DNA from: CAYVTV01 sp964563105
GTDB lineage: Bacteria > Bacteroidota > Bacteroidia > Bacteroidales > GCA-2748055
Direction: 5' to 3'
DNA length: 41,557 nucleotides
NCBI GenBank assembly: GCA_964563105.1
Contig: CAZLXM010000025.1
Location: 1 to 41,557 of the forward strand
The position numbers were made by a program, and so were the translations under genes. Each line of letters begins with the position of its first letter. The stretch's first letter is position 1. Below are positions 26,247 to 34,162 of the stretch, in pieces. The notes under the pieces are model-generated. The model was given only the letters and a program-made list of their open reading frames with translations, was not told the DNA's origin and did not search any database.

Positions 26247-27003
26247 TTATTTTACTGGTATATTATTTTTTCTGAGATATTCCTTTAAAACAGGAATGGA
26301 AATTTCGTTAAAATGAAAAATGCCTGCTGCCAATGCAGCATCTGCTTTGCCCTTTGTAAACACCTCAACAAAATGTTCGGGTTTTCCTGCACCTCCGGAA
26401 GCAATAACAGGAATTGAGAGAATATCTGAAAGGATAGCCAATGTTTCACATGGATATCCCTCCCTGGTACCATCATGACTCATTGAAGTAAACAAAATTT
26501 CACCCGCACCCCGCTCCTGTGCTTCTTTAGCCCATGAGAAAAGTTCCTTGTCCATTGGGACCCTTCCCCCGTTAACGTATACTCTCCAGACATTTCCCTC
26601 AAGCTTCGCATCTATAGCAACTATAACGAATTTACTTCCGAATGATCCGGAAAGCTGTTCTATGAATTCAGGATTTTTTGCTGCCGATGAATTGATTGAG
26701 ATTTTATTCGCCCCAGCTGACAAAAGTTTTTCAGCATCACTTAATTCATTAATACCTCCGCCAACAATAAATGGTATACTAAGATGGCCGGCAACTCTCT
26801 TAACCAGATCAATAAATAATNNNNNNNNNNTCATAAGTAGCTGTTATGTCAAGATACACAAGTTCATCTGCACCTTCTTTTGCATAACGTGCCCCTAATT
26901 CAACAGGATCACCTGCATGAATAAGATTTTCAAAGTTGACACCTTTTACCGTCTGTCCATCAAGTATGTCCAGACATGGAATTATTCTCTTTGTTAAAGT
27001 CAT
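26247..27003 (-). CDS. hisF: Imidazole glycerol phosphate synthase cyclase subunit, interrupted by an N-gap
   Basis: The N-terminal part has RIIPCLDILDGQTVKGVNFENL (catalytic Asp near 11 in CLD) and ADELVYLDITAT. The C-terminal part has FIDLVKRVAGHLSIPFIVGGGI, LFTSMSHDGTREG (second catalytic Asp) and IPVIASGGAG. The two parts are in different frames only because of the 10-N run at 26821-26830. For the frame to continue, the missing bases must number a multiple of three; 9 would restore the normal EGRK-type segment and family length. It cyclises PRFAR with ammonia to imidazole glycerol phosphate and AICAR; the usual glutaminase partner HisH is not encoded in this operon. Confidence 0.88.
26821..26830. 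other. Assembly gap (10 N) inside hisF
   Basis: A fixed run of 10 N. The flanking codons need 9 or 12 bases for a continuous HisF frame, so the run is a placeholder and not a measured length. It should not be read as a frameshift. Confidence 0.9.
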
Positions 27004-27009
27004 TTCAAT

Positions 27010-27729
27010 CTACAAATATAGTTTAAGATCTTTTTCGCTTATTTTTCCTTCATAAATAGCTTTACCTATGATCACAGCCGGAATGCCATTATCTGAAAGC
27101 TTTTTAACATCATTAATATTACTTACACCTCCACTGGCAATCAAATAAAGAGATTTAAAATCAGTAAGAATTTTTTGATATATTTCCAAAGAAGGCCCCA
27201 GGAGCATTCCGTCTTTTTCAATATCTGTACAAATCAGCTTTGTCATGCCAATAGATGAGTAATGCAGAATAAATTTAAATAATTCCAGTTCCGATTCTTC
27301 GAGCCATCCGCCATAGGCAATTTTACCATTTCTATGGTCTGATCCCAGAATAATTTTTTCGGGGCCATATAATTCAAGCCATTCCTTTACTTTCTCCGGG
27401 TTTGTTACTGCAATACTTCCGCAGGTAACCATTGATGCCCCATTCTCAAAGGCTATTTTAATATCGTTGTCTGATTTGATACCTCCCCCGAAATCAACGA
27501 TCAAAGATGTTGAAGAAGTGATCTCATTCAGTATCCTGTAATTTATGATATGAGATGCTTTCGCAGCATCAAGATCTACAAGATGTAAGCGCTTTATCCC
27601 CCAGGATTCAAACTTTTTAGATATTTCAAGAGGATCGGAACTATATACTTTCTTTTTTGAATAGTTTCCTTTCTCAAGTCTCACACATTTACCATCTATT
27701 ATATCAATCGCAGGAATAATTTCTATCAT
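27010..27729 (-). CDS. hisA: ProFAR isomerase
   Basis: The 239-residue TIM-barrel has the first phosphate/Asp motif IIPAIDIIDGKCVRL, the second-site CTDIEKDGMLLGPS (catalytic Asp), and the glycine loops VDFGGGIKSD and IASGGVSN. It isomerises ProFAR to PRFAR, the HisF substrate. It begins 12 bases after the end of hisB; in the usual Bacteroidota order hisH would lie at this junction, but there is no room for it. hisF follows after 6 bases. Confidence 0.95.
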   Translation of the reverse strand: MIEIIPAIDIIDGKCVRLEKGNYSKKKVYSSDPLEISKKFESWGIKRLHLVDLDAAKASHIINYRILNEITSSTSLIVDFGGGIKSDNDIKIAFENGASMVTCGSIAVTNPEKVKEWLELYGPEKIILGSDHRNGKIAYGGWLEESELELFKFILHYSSIGMTKLICTDIEKDGMLLGPSLEIYQKILTDFKSLYLIASGGVSNINDVKKLSDNGIPAVIIGKAIYEGKISEKDLKLYL

Positions 27730-27741
27730 ATTTCCGGTTTT

Positions 27742-28866
27742 TTATATTTTCCCTTTAGTACTGGGAAGTTCCATATTCATAGTATCCACATTTATAGCTA
27801 TTTTAAGGCATTTTGCAAAAGACTTGAAAATAGCCTCTGCTTTATGATGTTCATTCTCCCCCTGCACTTTGATATTTAAATTACATTTGGCACCATCAGT
27901 AAATGACTTAAAAAAATGACCAAGCATTTCTGAGGGGACCTCACCTATCTTTTCCCTTTTAAATTCTGCCTCCCAAATAAACCAGCTCCTGCCACCGAAA
28001 TCAAGGGCAACCTGTGCAAGGCTGTCATCCATCGGGAGCAAAAAACCATATCTTGAAATTCCTTTTTTATCTCCAAGTGCTTTTTCGAAGGCTTCTCCCA
28101 ATACAATTCCAACATCTTCAATTGTGTGATGTTCATCAACATGAAGATCACCTTTTACATGAACTTTAAGGTCACAACCTGAATGTTTCGCAATCTGTGC
28201 AAGCATATGATCAAAAAATCCAAGGCCGGTTTGAATATCATATTCACCCCGCCCGTCAAGGGATAATTCCACTANNNNNNNNNNTTCATTTGTTTTCCTT
28301 TTTATACTTGCTTTCCTGTTATTGCTCCTTAAAAAATTCCAGATTTTATCCCAATCAGGTGTTATTAAATCACAATATTCTGTTAAACCTTCAGCCGATA
28401 AAACTTCATTCATATCTTCACTGTTTATGAGTATACCTCTGCAACCAAGATTTTTCGCGAGTTCTATATCTGTTACTCTGTCTCCAATTACAAATGATGA
28501 AGTCAAATCATAATCTCCATTAATGTACGGGATAAGCATTCCTGTACGCGGTTTACGTGTTGGTGCATTATCAGAGGGAAGACTTTTATCAATCAATATA
28601 TTATCAAATTCAATGTTTTCATTTCTGAAAGCCTGAAGAAATTTGTTATGTGGAAGAATAAAATCTTCATATGGAAAAGAAGCTGTTCCCAAACCATCCT
28701 GATTACTTACCAAAACTAACTCAAAATCCAGATAATGCCGTATATTATAAAGATTCCTGAATACTCCCGGTACAAATTCAAGTTTCTCCAAACTATCAAT
28801 TTGATAAGTTACCGGAGGTTCAATAATTAAAGTTCCATCTCTGTCAATAAAAAGGGCTTTTTTCAT
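27742..28866 (-). CDS. hisB: Bifunctional histidinol-phosphatase / imidazoleglycerol-phosphate dehydratase, with N-gap
   Basis: The roughly 374-residue product has an N-terminal HAD phosphatase (FIDRDGTLI with Asp8 and Asp10, VLVSNQDGLGT, KPRTGML, FVIGDRVTDIELAKNLGC) to about residue 165. The C-terminal dehydratase has RKTNE, the gap, VELSLDGRGEYDIQTGLGFFDHMLAQIAKHSG, VDEHHTIEDVG and ENEHHKAEAIFKSFAK, which hold the two Mn-binding His clusters. The gap falls at the ET-D-I segment and is in frame with exactly 10 bases. The protein does steps 6 and 8 of histidine synthesis. It is preceded by 87 non-coding bases after hisC, the largest gap in the operon. Confidence 0.94.
   Translation of the reverse strand: MKKALFIDRDGTLIIEPPVTYQIDSLEKLEFVPGVFRNLYNIRHYLDFELVLVSNQDGLGTASFPYEDFILPHNKFLQAFRNENIEFDNILIDKSLPSDNAPTRKPRTGMLIPYINGDYDLTSSFVIGDRVTDIELAKNLGCRGILINSEDMNEVLSAEGLTEYCDLITPDWDKIWNFLRSNNRKASIKRKTNEXXXXVELSLDGRGEYDIQTGLGFFDHMLAQIAKHSGCDLKVHVKGDLHVDEHHTIEDVGIVLGEAFEKALGDKKGISRYGFLLPMDDSLAQVALDFGGRSWFIWEAEFKREKIGEVPSEMLGHFFKSFTDGAKCNLNIKVQGENEHHKAEAIFKSFAKCLKIAINVDTMNMELPSTKGKI
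28275..28284. other. Assembly gap (10 N) inside hisB
   Basis: A second fixed run of 10 N. Here 10 bases keep the reading frame, replacing the residues after RKTNE in the dehydratase domain, so the gene is intact across the gap. Confidence 0.9.
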
Positions 28867-28953
28867 TCCTGCATTTTATAATTTGAAAATTTAGTAAAAA
28901 CGATATCTTTAAAATAAAGGAAGAGGTCATTGTTAAAAAGTAGTATTTTAAAG

Positions 28954-29994
28954 TTATTGTGGAAATTTCTTTTCATATTCCTTTAATAAATTTAATAACT
29001 CTTTATTTTCTTTTTTTGTTCCAACGGTAATGCGGAGGCAGTTATCACATAATGTTACCCTGCTCCTGTCTCTTACGATTAACTTATGATCTTTAAGAAA
29101 ATTAAAAACCTTCAGGGGCTGATTTATTCTAATAAGAAGAAAATTCGCATCTGAGGGATAGACCTTTTGAACGATTTTAAAAGATTCAAGCTTCTTTTGT
29201 AAAATATTCCTCTCTTTTATAATAGCCTTTATCAATTTTTCCTTTCTTTCAACCTTGTCAAGATATTTAATAGCAATAGCCTGTGTAAGAATATTGACAT
29301 TATAGGGATACTTTATCTTATTCAATGCTTTAATTATTTCTTTATCAGCTATTGCCATCCCCAGACGAATACCGGCAAGGCCCCATGCCTTTGAAAAGGT
29401 GCGAAGTATTACAAGATTGGAATAATCGGGAAGCATTGGTAACCAGCCATTTGTGCCTGAAAAATCAATATAGGCCTCATCTATGACAACAATCCCATTA
29501 AATCCTTCTATAATTTTTTTAATTGCACTTTCAGACAACAAATTTGAAGTAGGATTATTCGGAGAACAAAGAAAAATTAATCTGGATTCCTCATTTACAG
29601 CTTCAAATATTTTTCCGGGATCAAGTGAAAAATCATTATTCAGTGAAACCTTTCTTACTTCCACATCATTAATTCTGGCACAAACCTCATACATACCATA
29701 TGTTGGATCTGTTACAATAATATTATTAATTCCGGGATTGCAAAATATCCTGATTAGCAGATCAATAGCTTCATCAGACCCATTTCCGAGAAAAATATTT
29801 TCAGGATTAATGCCATTTTGCAATCTGATCTTTTCTTTTAATTTAGTTTGCAAGGGATCGGGGTAGCGGTTATATGGCCTGTTATACGGATTTTCATTAG
29901 CATCAAGAAATATGGCATTTTCTCCCTTATATTCATCTCTTGCTGAAGAATATGGAATTAACTCCCGTATATTTTTTCGGATATATTTCTCCAT
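28954..29994 (-). CDS. hisC: Histidinol-phosphate aminotransferase
   Basis: The 346-residue fold-type I aminotransferase has DANENPYNRPYNRYPDP, GNGSDEAIDLL, CSPNNPTSN, VIDEAYIDFSG and LRTFSKAWGLAGIRLG with Schiff-base Lys202. The NRYPDP box is characteristic of HisC among its relatives. It moves an amino group from glutamate to imidazole acetol phosphate, step 7. It starts one base after the hisD stop codon region. Confidence 0.94.
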   Translation of the reverse strand: MEKYIRKNIRELIPYSSARDEYKGENAIFLDANENPYNRPYNRYPDPLQTKLKEKIRLQNGINPENIFLGNGSDEAIDLLIRIFCNPGINNIIVTDPTYGMYEVCARINDVEVRKVSLNNDFSLDPGKIFEAVNEESRLIFLCSPNNPTSNLLSESAIKKIIEGFNGIVVIDEAYIDFSGTNGWLPMLPDYSNLVILRTFSKAWGLAGIRLGMAIADKEIIKALNKIKYPYNVNILTQAIAIKYLDKVERKEKLIKAIIKERNILQKKLESFKIVQKVYPSDANFLLIRINQPLKVFNFLKDHKLIVRDRSRVTLCDNCLRITVGTKKENKELLNLLKEYEKKFPQ

Positions 29995-29995
29995 A

Positions 29996-31306
29996 TTACT
30001 GGTTTAAATCAGATTTGTAATTTTCAGCCACATCACTCAATCTTATACTAACTGCCCGGGTATGCCCTTCCAGTTCTTCCGAAATTGCCATTTTTTCAAT
30101 TGAAGGCCCTATATTGAATAAACCATATTTCGTTATTTCCTGAAATGTAATTTTTTTCATAAAACTACTGAGATTGAGCCCGCTATAAGCTTTGGCATTT
30201 CCATTGGTAGGAAGGGTGTGGTTTGTTCCTGATGCATAATCTCCGGCACTTTCAGGAGAATAGTTGCCAAGAAATACAGCTCCGGCATTAATGATTTTCT
30301 CAGAAATTTCTATATTATTATTCATTGCTATAATAAGATGCTCAGGAGCATATTCATTTATCATCTCCAACATTTCTGTTTCACCGGACAGAAGAATGAA
30401 TTTGCTGTTTTTAAGAGACTCCCGGGCAATACTTTTTCTGGGAAGGGATTTGACCTGTTTTTGTATTTCTGTTATAACATTTTTAATTATTGTTTCTGAT
30501 TCACTGACAAGGATGACCTGGCTATCAATTCCGTGCTCTGCCTGGGACAATAAGTCTGCTGCAACATAAGCAGGGACACTGCTTTCATCTGCCATCACGG
30601 CAAGCTCGGAAGGCCCTGCAGGCATATCTATTGCAACATTATCAAGGCTTACCTGTAACTTAGCTGCTGTAACATATTGATTTCCAGGACCAAAAATTTT
30701 ATATACTTTTGGGACAGAATGGGTTCCGTATGCCATAGCTGCTATTGCCTGAGCACCACCAAGTTTAAAAATCTTTTTAACTCCAATAATATCAGCTGAA
30801 TATAATACTGCAGGATGTACTTTACCGTCCTTATCGGGAGGTGTACATAATATTATTTCTTTACATCCTGCAAGTTTAGCAGGAATTGCAAGCATCAGAA
30901 CGGAAGAAAACAAAGGTGCACTTCCTCCCGGAATATATAATCCAACTTTTTCAATAGGCACACTTTTTAACCAGCATCTTACCCCGGGTGTAGTTTCACA
31001 TGTTATCGGGGAAACCTGCTGTGCTGCATGAAATTGTGTTATATTATCAATAGCAACTGAAATAGCCTTTTTCAGGTCCTCACTAACAGCATATTTTGCA
31101 AATGCGATTTCAACATCTGATACAGCTATGTCATCCAATAAAACATTGTCATATTTTTGGGTGAACTCACGTAAAGCATCATCACCACGATTTTTTACTT
31201 CATTAATAATGTGCCCTACTGAACTTGTAAGAGAACCTATATCAAGTGACGGGCGGGATAGAATTTCACTCCATTTATTTCGCGAAGGGTATTTTATAAT
31301 ATTCAT
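29996..31306 (-). CDS. hisD: Histidinol dehydrogenase
   Basis: The 436-residue product matches HisD in full: IEKVGLYIPGGSAPLFSSVLMLAIPAKLAGC, KIFKLGGAQAIAAMAYGT, KIFGPGNQYVTAAKLQV, DMPAGPSELAVMAD, LLSQAEHGIDSQV with the zinc/catalytic His, the APEHL block, and GNYSPESAGDYASGTNHTLPTNG. It performs the last two oxidations from histidinol to histidine with NAD and a metal ion. hisG ends 27 bases upstream and hisC begins one base downstream. Confidence 0.95.
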   Translation of the reverse strand: MNIIKYPSRNKWSEILSRPSLDIGSLTSSVGHIINEVKNRGDDALREFTQKYDNVLLDDIAVSDVEIAFAKYAVSEDLKKAISVAIDNITQFHAAQQVSPITCETTPGVRCWLKSVPIEKVGLYIPGGSAPLFSSVLMLAIPAKLAGCKEIILCTPPDKDGKVHPAVLYSADIIGVKKIFKLGGAQAIAAMAYGTHSVPKVYKIFGPGNQYVTAAKLQVSLDNVAIDMPAGPSELAVMADESSVPAYVAADLLSQAEHGIDSQVILVSESETIIKNVITEIQKQVKSLPRKSIARESLKNSKFILLSGETEMLEMINEYAPEHLIIAMNNNIEISEKIINAGAVFLGNYSPESAGDYASGTNHTLPTNGNAKAYSGLNLSSFMKKITFQEITKYGLFNIGPSIEKMAISEELEGHTRAVSIRLSDVAENYKSDLNQ

Positions 31307-31333
31307 ATCAGTTTTTCAAATTTTATTAAAAAG

Positions 31334-32191
31334 TCAAATTATCATTTTTTCAATAGGGATAACTAATATTCCCTGAGCCCCAAGTTCTTTCAGCTGATCA
31401 ATTATTTCCCAGAATTGATCTTCACTTAAAACTGAATGTACGGAACTCCATCCTTCAATGGCAAGAGGCATGACAGTAGGACTCTTCATACCGGGAATGA
31501 CTTTAATTATCTTATCAAGATTCTTATTGGGGGCATTAAGAAGTATATATTTATTGGTTTTTGCTTCATTTACTGCTTTAATACGAAATATTAGATTTTC
31601 CAGTATAAGTTTTTGCTCATCCAGCAGTTCATTATGAGCTATAATTACAGCTTCAGATCTCATTACAGTTTCAACTTCCTTAAGAGCGTTGCTTATTAAC
31701 GTACTTCCGGAACTAACGATATCAAAAATTGCATCAGCAAGTCCTATCCCCGGGGCTATTTCAACAGATCCGCTAATTTCATGAATATCAGAGGAAATAT
31801 TTTGCTCATCAAGAAATTTTTTAAGGATAACAGGATAAGAAGTTGCAATTTTCTTACCATTAAACCAGGCTGGCGATTTATAATCTTCATTTCGAGGTAT
31901 TGCAAGGGAAAGCCTGCATTTTGCAAAGCCAAGCCTGTGGACTAATTCAACATTACTTTCTTTTTCATATACAACATTCTCTCCTACAAATCCTATATCT
32001 GCAACTTTATCAGCTACATAGCCAGGTATATCATCATCACGCAGATACAATATCTCTACAGGATAATTCGGAGAAGCAGAAATTAAACGTCTTTCACCAT
32101 TAGATAAAGTTATCCCGGCTTCATTTAATAACTCTATTGACTTTTCACTTAATCGCCCTGATTTTTGAATAGCAATTCTAAGTTTTACCAT
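31334..32191 (-). CDS. hisG: ATP phosphoribosyltransferase, long form
   Basis: The start is placed at ATG 32191 (MVKLRIAIQKSGRLS). The longer frame up to 32245 would be translated from the terminator hairpin and has no homology to HisG. The 285-residue product has the catalytic domain (DIGFVGENVVYE, KIATSYPVILKKFLDEQ, GSVEIAPGIGLADAIFDIVSSGSTL phosphate loop) and a C-terminal ACT-like regulatory domain (from about 215; GMKSPTVMPLA and the end GAQGILVIPIEK) that binds histidine for feedback inhibition, so no HisZ is required. It is the first committed enzyme and the first gene after the attenuator. Confidence 0.94.
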   Translation of the reverse strand: MVKLRIAIQKSGRLSEKSIELLNEAGITLSNGERRLISASPNYPVEILYLRDDDIPGYVADKVADIGFVGENVVYEKESNVELVHRLGFAKCRLSLAIPRNEDYKSPAWFNGKKIATSYPVILKKFLDEQNISSDIHEISGSVEIAPGIGLADAIFDIVSSGSTLISNALKEVETVMRSEAVIIAHNELLDEQKLILENLIFRIKAVNEAKTNKYILLNAPNKNLDKIIKVIPGMKSPTVMPLAIEGWSSVHSVLSEDQFWEIIDQLKELGAQGILVIPIEKMII

Positions 32192-32207
32192 TTTTAAAGT
32201 TTTTGTC

Positions 32208-32239
32208 AAAAAAAAAGGTTTGCAGATTTTGCAAACCTT
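32208..32239 (-). terminator. Intrinsic terminator of the his leader (attenuator hairpin)
   Basis: On the minus strand AAGGTTTGCA and TGCAAACCTT form a perfect 10-bp stem with the 5-base loop AAATC, and the hairpin runs directly into a 9-T tract that overlaps its last two pairs. It ends 16 bases before the hisG ATG and lies in the untranslated leader, where a terminator can only make sense as a conditional one. Confidence 0.85.
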
Positions 32240-32280
32240 ATTCACAAGAAATATATTTTATGTTTACACGATCTGCACAA

Positions 32281-32337
32281 TTATTCTTTTGTCATGCGGT
32301 GATGCCTGAAAAAATCATGTACAGAATTCATCTTCAT
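32281..32337 (-). CDS. hisL: His operon leader peptide (18 residues)
   Basis: ATG at 32337 opens an ORF reading MKMNSVHDFFRHHRMTKE followed by TAA. Three of 18 codons are His, two of them adjacent (codons 12-13), far above normal His content. It lies 41 bases before a strong terminator hairpin and about 90 bases before hisG. The ORF is too short to be found by usual gene callers. As in proteobacterial hisL, the peptide itself is probably not the function; the rate at which its His codons are read is. Its His codons are fewer than in E. coli. Phe-Phe-Arg-His-His could be conserved in relatives, which would be the test. Confidence 0.75.
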   Translation of the reverse strand: MKMNSVHDFFRHHRMTKE

Positions 32338-32353
32338 TCTTATTAAATTTTTG

Positions 32354-32384
32354 CAATATTAATAATAGTATTTGATTTTTACAA
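32354..32384 (-). promoter_or_regulatory. Candidate his operon promoter
   Basis: On the minus strand TTG (32382-32384) and TAATATTG (32354-32361) are separated by 20 bases, close to the Bacteroidota pattern TTTG-N19-21-TAnnTTTG with one mismatch in the -7 box. This would start transcription only a few bases ahead of the leader ORF. Confidence 0.4.
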
Positions 32385-32455
32385 GAGTTTTAAATAAAAA
32401 ATTTTAAACAATTTGAATCTCAATATTGTACATATTAAACCTAAATATTGGGCAA

Positions 32456-33943
32456 TCACAAACTATTTACCAGTTCCGATTCAATTTTATCAAGTATTTC
32501 CCTGCTATGTAAAAAACCATTTCGCATTACGGCCCAAATTTTCCTTGTATTAGTGATATCCTCCAATGGATTTGCATCCAGTATTAGAAGGTCAGCCATC
32601 ATTCCGCTACTTATTGATCCCTGACGATCCTTTATCCTGTAATATTTTGCAGGATTAAGTGTTGCTGCTTCTATAGCCTGGAGGGGTGTTAATCCGGCTT
32701 TAACAAGAAGTTCCAGTTCCAGATGAAGACTAAAGCCGGGGGTTAACTGATCAAGTGGCATATCTGTCCCTGCCATTATCCCGATACCATATTCTGCCAA
32801 CCGTGGTATCATATCGTAGGCCCATAATGCATGTGCCATCCCTTCCGGTGAAGGTATCGCCTTTGATTTATTTTCAATTCTTTTTTCCCATTCGCTTCTT
32901 ACTGATGAAGGTATATAATTATAACTTTTTTTCCATTCTTCATTCAAATACATCCGGTGTTCTTCCTGTGCAATAATTGCCAATGTAGGTACCTGCCATG
33001 TATTATTTTTGGCGAGTGTTTTTAAAACAGTATCACGGCGTCTTTCATCCTGCGTCTGAAATGCATAAAGCCTTTGTGATCTGTAAATTCCTTTACGCAA
33101 TTCATTTCCCGGCTTTCCTGCACCTTCAGCAATCATTTTCCGGCGTGCGGATAAAAGTGAATCCCATGAAGCTGAGCATGACATTTCCAGATTATACATA
33201 TGTTCCATGCTGGACAATCCTGCATTGGATGCTTCAACTACATCCAAAGCAAGAGGAATATGTGAACTTATCCTGTAGCCTTTGCTTTGTGCGTATGAAA
33301 ATACTTCCATACAAACTTCAGGAAGGAGCAGGTCATATACCTTAATTTCATTTACGCCGACTCTGTCAAGACAATCGATAATAAACCTTGCCTGTGCCGG
33401 CGAAACAGCACTTACCGAAGATTCCCAGCTAAGCTGTAAGCCATCAAGATGAGGGCCGGTAATGAAGAGGTCCGGGGCCATCCCATTTGATTTTGATTCC
33501 TTCTCAGCCCTTTCACGTAAAGGCAGAATTAAATTTAAAGTTGCACCTGTATCCCGAATATAAGTAATCCCGTTTATTATAAATAACTTATAGATAACAG
33601 GGATTAAAGCCTCCGTATTCGTGATATGAACATGTGCATCCCATAATCCGGGTATCATAAATTTATTACTGCAATTTATAATAGTTGAACCGGAAGGTAT
33701 TCGCATATCCCCGGATTTGCCGGTAAAAACTATTTTATTCCCTTTTACTGCAACAATCTGATTAGGAACAAATCCATTGACAGCATCAATAATATTTACA
33801 TTTTCAAATACAATTAATTTTTCATCCATTTCGGAACATGCAGTTATTAAAAATAAAAAAAATGGAATTATTTGTGATAACAATATTAGATTTCTTTTTA
33901 AGGGTTTTATCACAGAATTATTAGTTATCATATTATTACTCAT
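32456..33943 (-). CDS. Amidohydrolase-family lipoprotein
   Basis: This 495-residue protein has a lipoprotein signal (LILLSQIIPFFLFLITAC, Cys about 36). The metal-dependent hydrolase fold shows MIPGLWDAHVHITN (HxH), SHIPLALD, SSMEHMYNLEMS and MAGTDMPLDQL with the catalytic Asp. The C-terminal block TPLQAIEAATLNPAKYYRIKDRQGSISSGMMADLLILDANP is typical of imidazolonepropionase-like/Xaa-Pro dipeptidase-type amidohydrolases. It acts outside the cytosol on a cyclic amide or dipeptide that I cannot identify. An ATG four codons further in is possible. It is on the same strand as the his operon but about 120 bases from the leader ORF, without any sign of shared transcription. Confidence 0.8.
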   Translation of the reverse strand: MSNNMITNNSVIKPLKRNLILLSQIIPFFLFLITACSEMDEKLIVFENVNIIDAVNGFVPNQIVAVKGNKIVFTGKSGDMRIPSGSTIINCSNKFMIPGLWDAHVHITNTEALIPVIYKLFIINGITYIRDTGATLNLILPLRERAEKESKSNGMAPDLFITGPHLDGLQLSWESSVSAVSPAQARFIIDCLDRVGVNEIKVYDLLLPEVCMEVFSYAQSKGYRISSHIPLALDVVEASNAGLSSMEHMYNLEMSCSASWDSLLSARRKMIAEGAGKPGNELRKGIYRSQRLYAFQTQDERRRDTVLKTLAKNNTWQVPTLAIIAQEEHRMYLNEEWKKSYNYIPSSVRSEWEKRIENKSKAIPSPEGMAHALWAYDMIPRLAEYGIGIMAGTDMPLDQLTPGFSLHLELELLVKAGLTPLQAIEAATLNPAKYYRIKDRQGSISSGMMADLLILDANPLEDITNTRKIWAVMRNGFLHSREILDKIESELVNSL

Positions 33944-34162
33944 TGGTTTATTAGTGCCGGGTTTTTAAAATTTGATGAAAATTATAATTTAATTACCATT
34001 AAATATACAACCCCCGGCTCATAAAAAAAACTTATTATCAATATAATATTATTACTATTTATTTTTTAAACTTTTTATCAATAAAACCAGCTGATTATTG
34101 TTAAATTTAAATATTTAATTTAACTTATCTAATTTAATAAACATAACGAAATCATAGTTATT

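Larger units (their letters stand above)
32208..32337 (-). ncRNA. Histidine operon attenuator leader RNA
   Basis: The region has all parts of a classical translation-coupled attenuator. Segment 1 TCTGTACA (32318-32325, inside the leader ORF at codons 5-7) can pair with segment 2 TGTGCAGA (32272-32279), 8 pairs with one G-U. Segment 2, as TGCAGAT (32271-32277), can instead pair with ATCTGCA (32221-32227), which is part of the terminator's loop and 3' arm, so antiterminator and terminator exclude each other. A ribosome stalled at the His codons would block segment 1 and free segment 2 to form the antiterminator. Pairings were read by eye. Confidence 0.78.

Noticed and set aside
26247..27003. 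hisF as a frameshifted pseudogene
   Set aside because: The break is only the 10-N placeholder; both sides are well-conserved HisF and join in one frame with 9 or 12 bases.
32192..32245. An N-terminal extension of HisG of 18 residues
   Set aside because: It would be encoded by the attenuator hairpin and T-tract and has no HisG similarity; ATG 32191 gives a standard HisG start.
33953..34018. GCCGGG and CCCGGC arms upstream of the amidohydrolase gene
   Set aside because: Arms are about 50 bases apart in AT-rich sequence with no promoter or hairpin context; likely chance.
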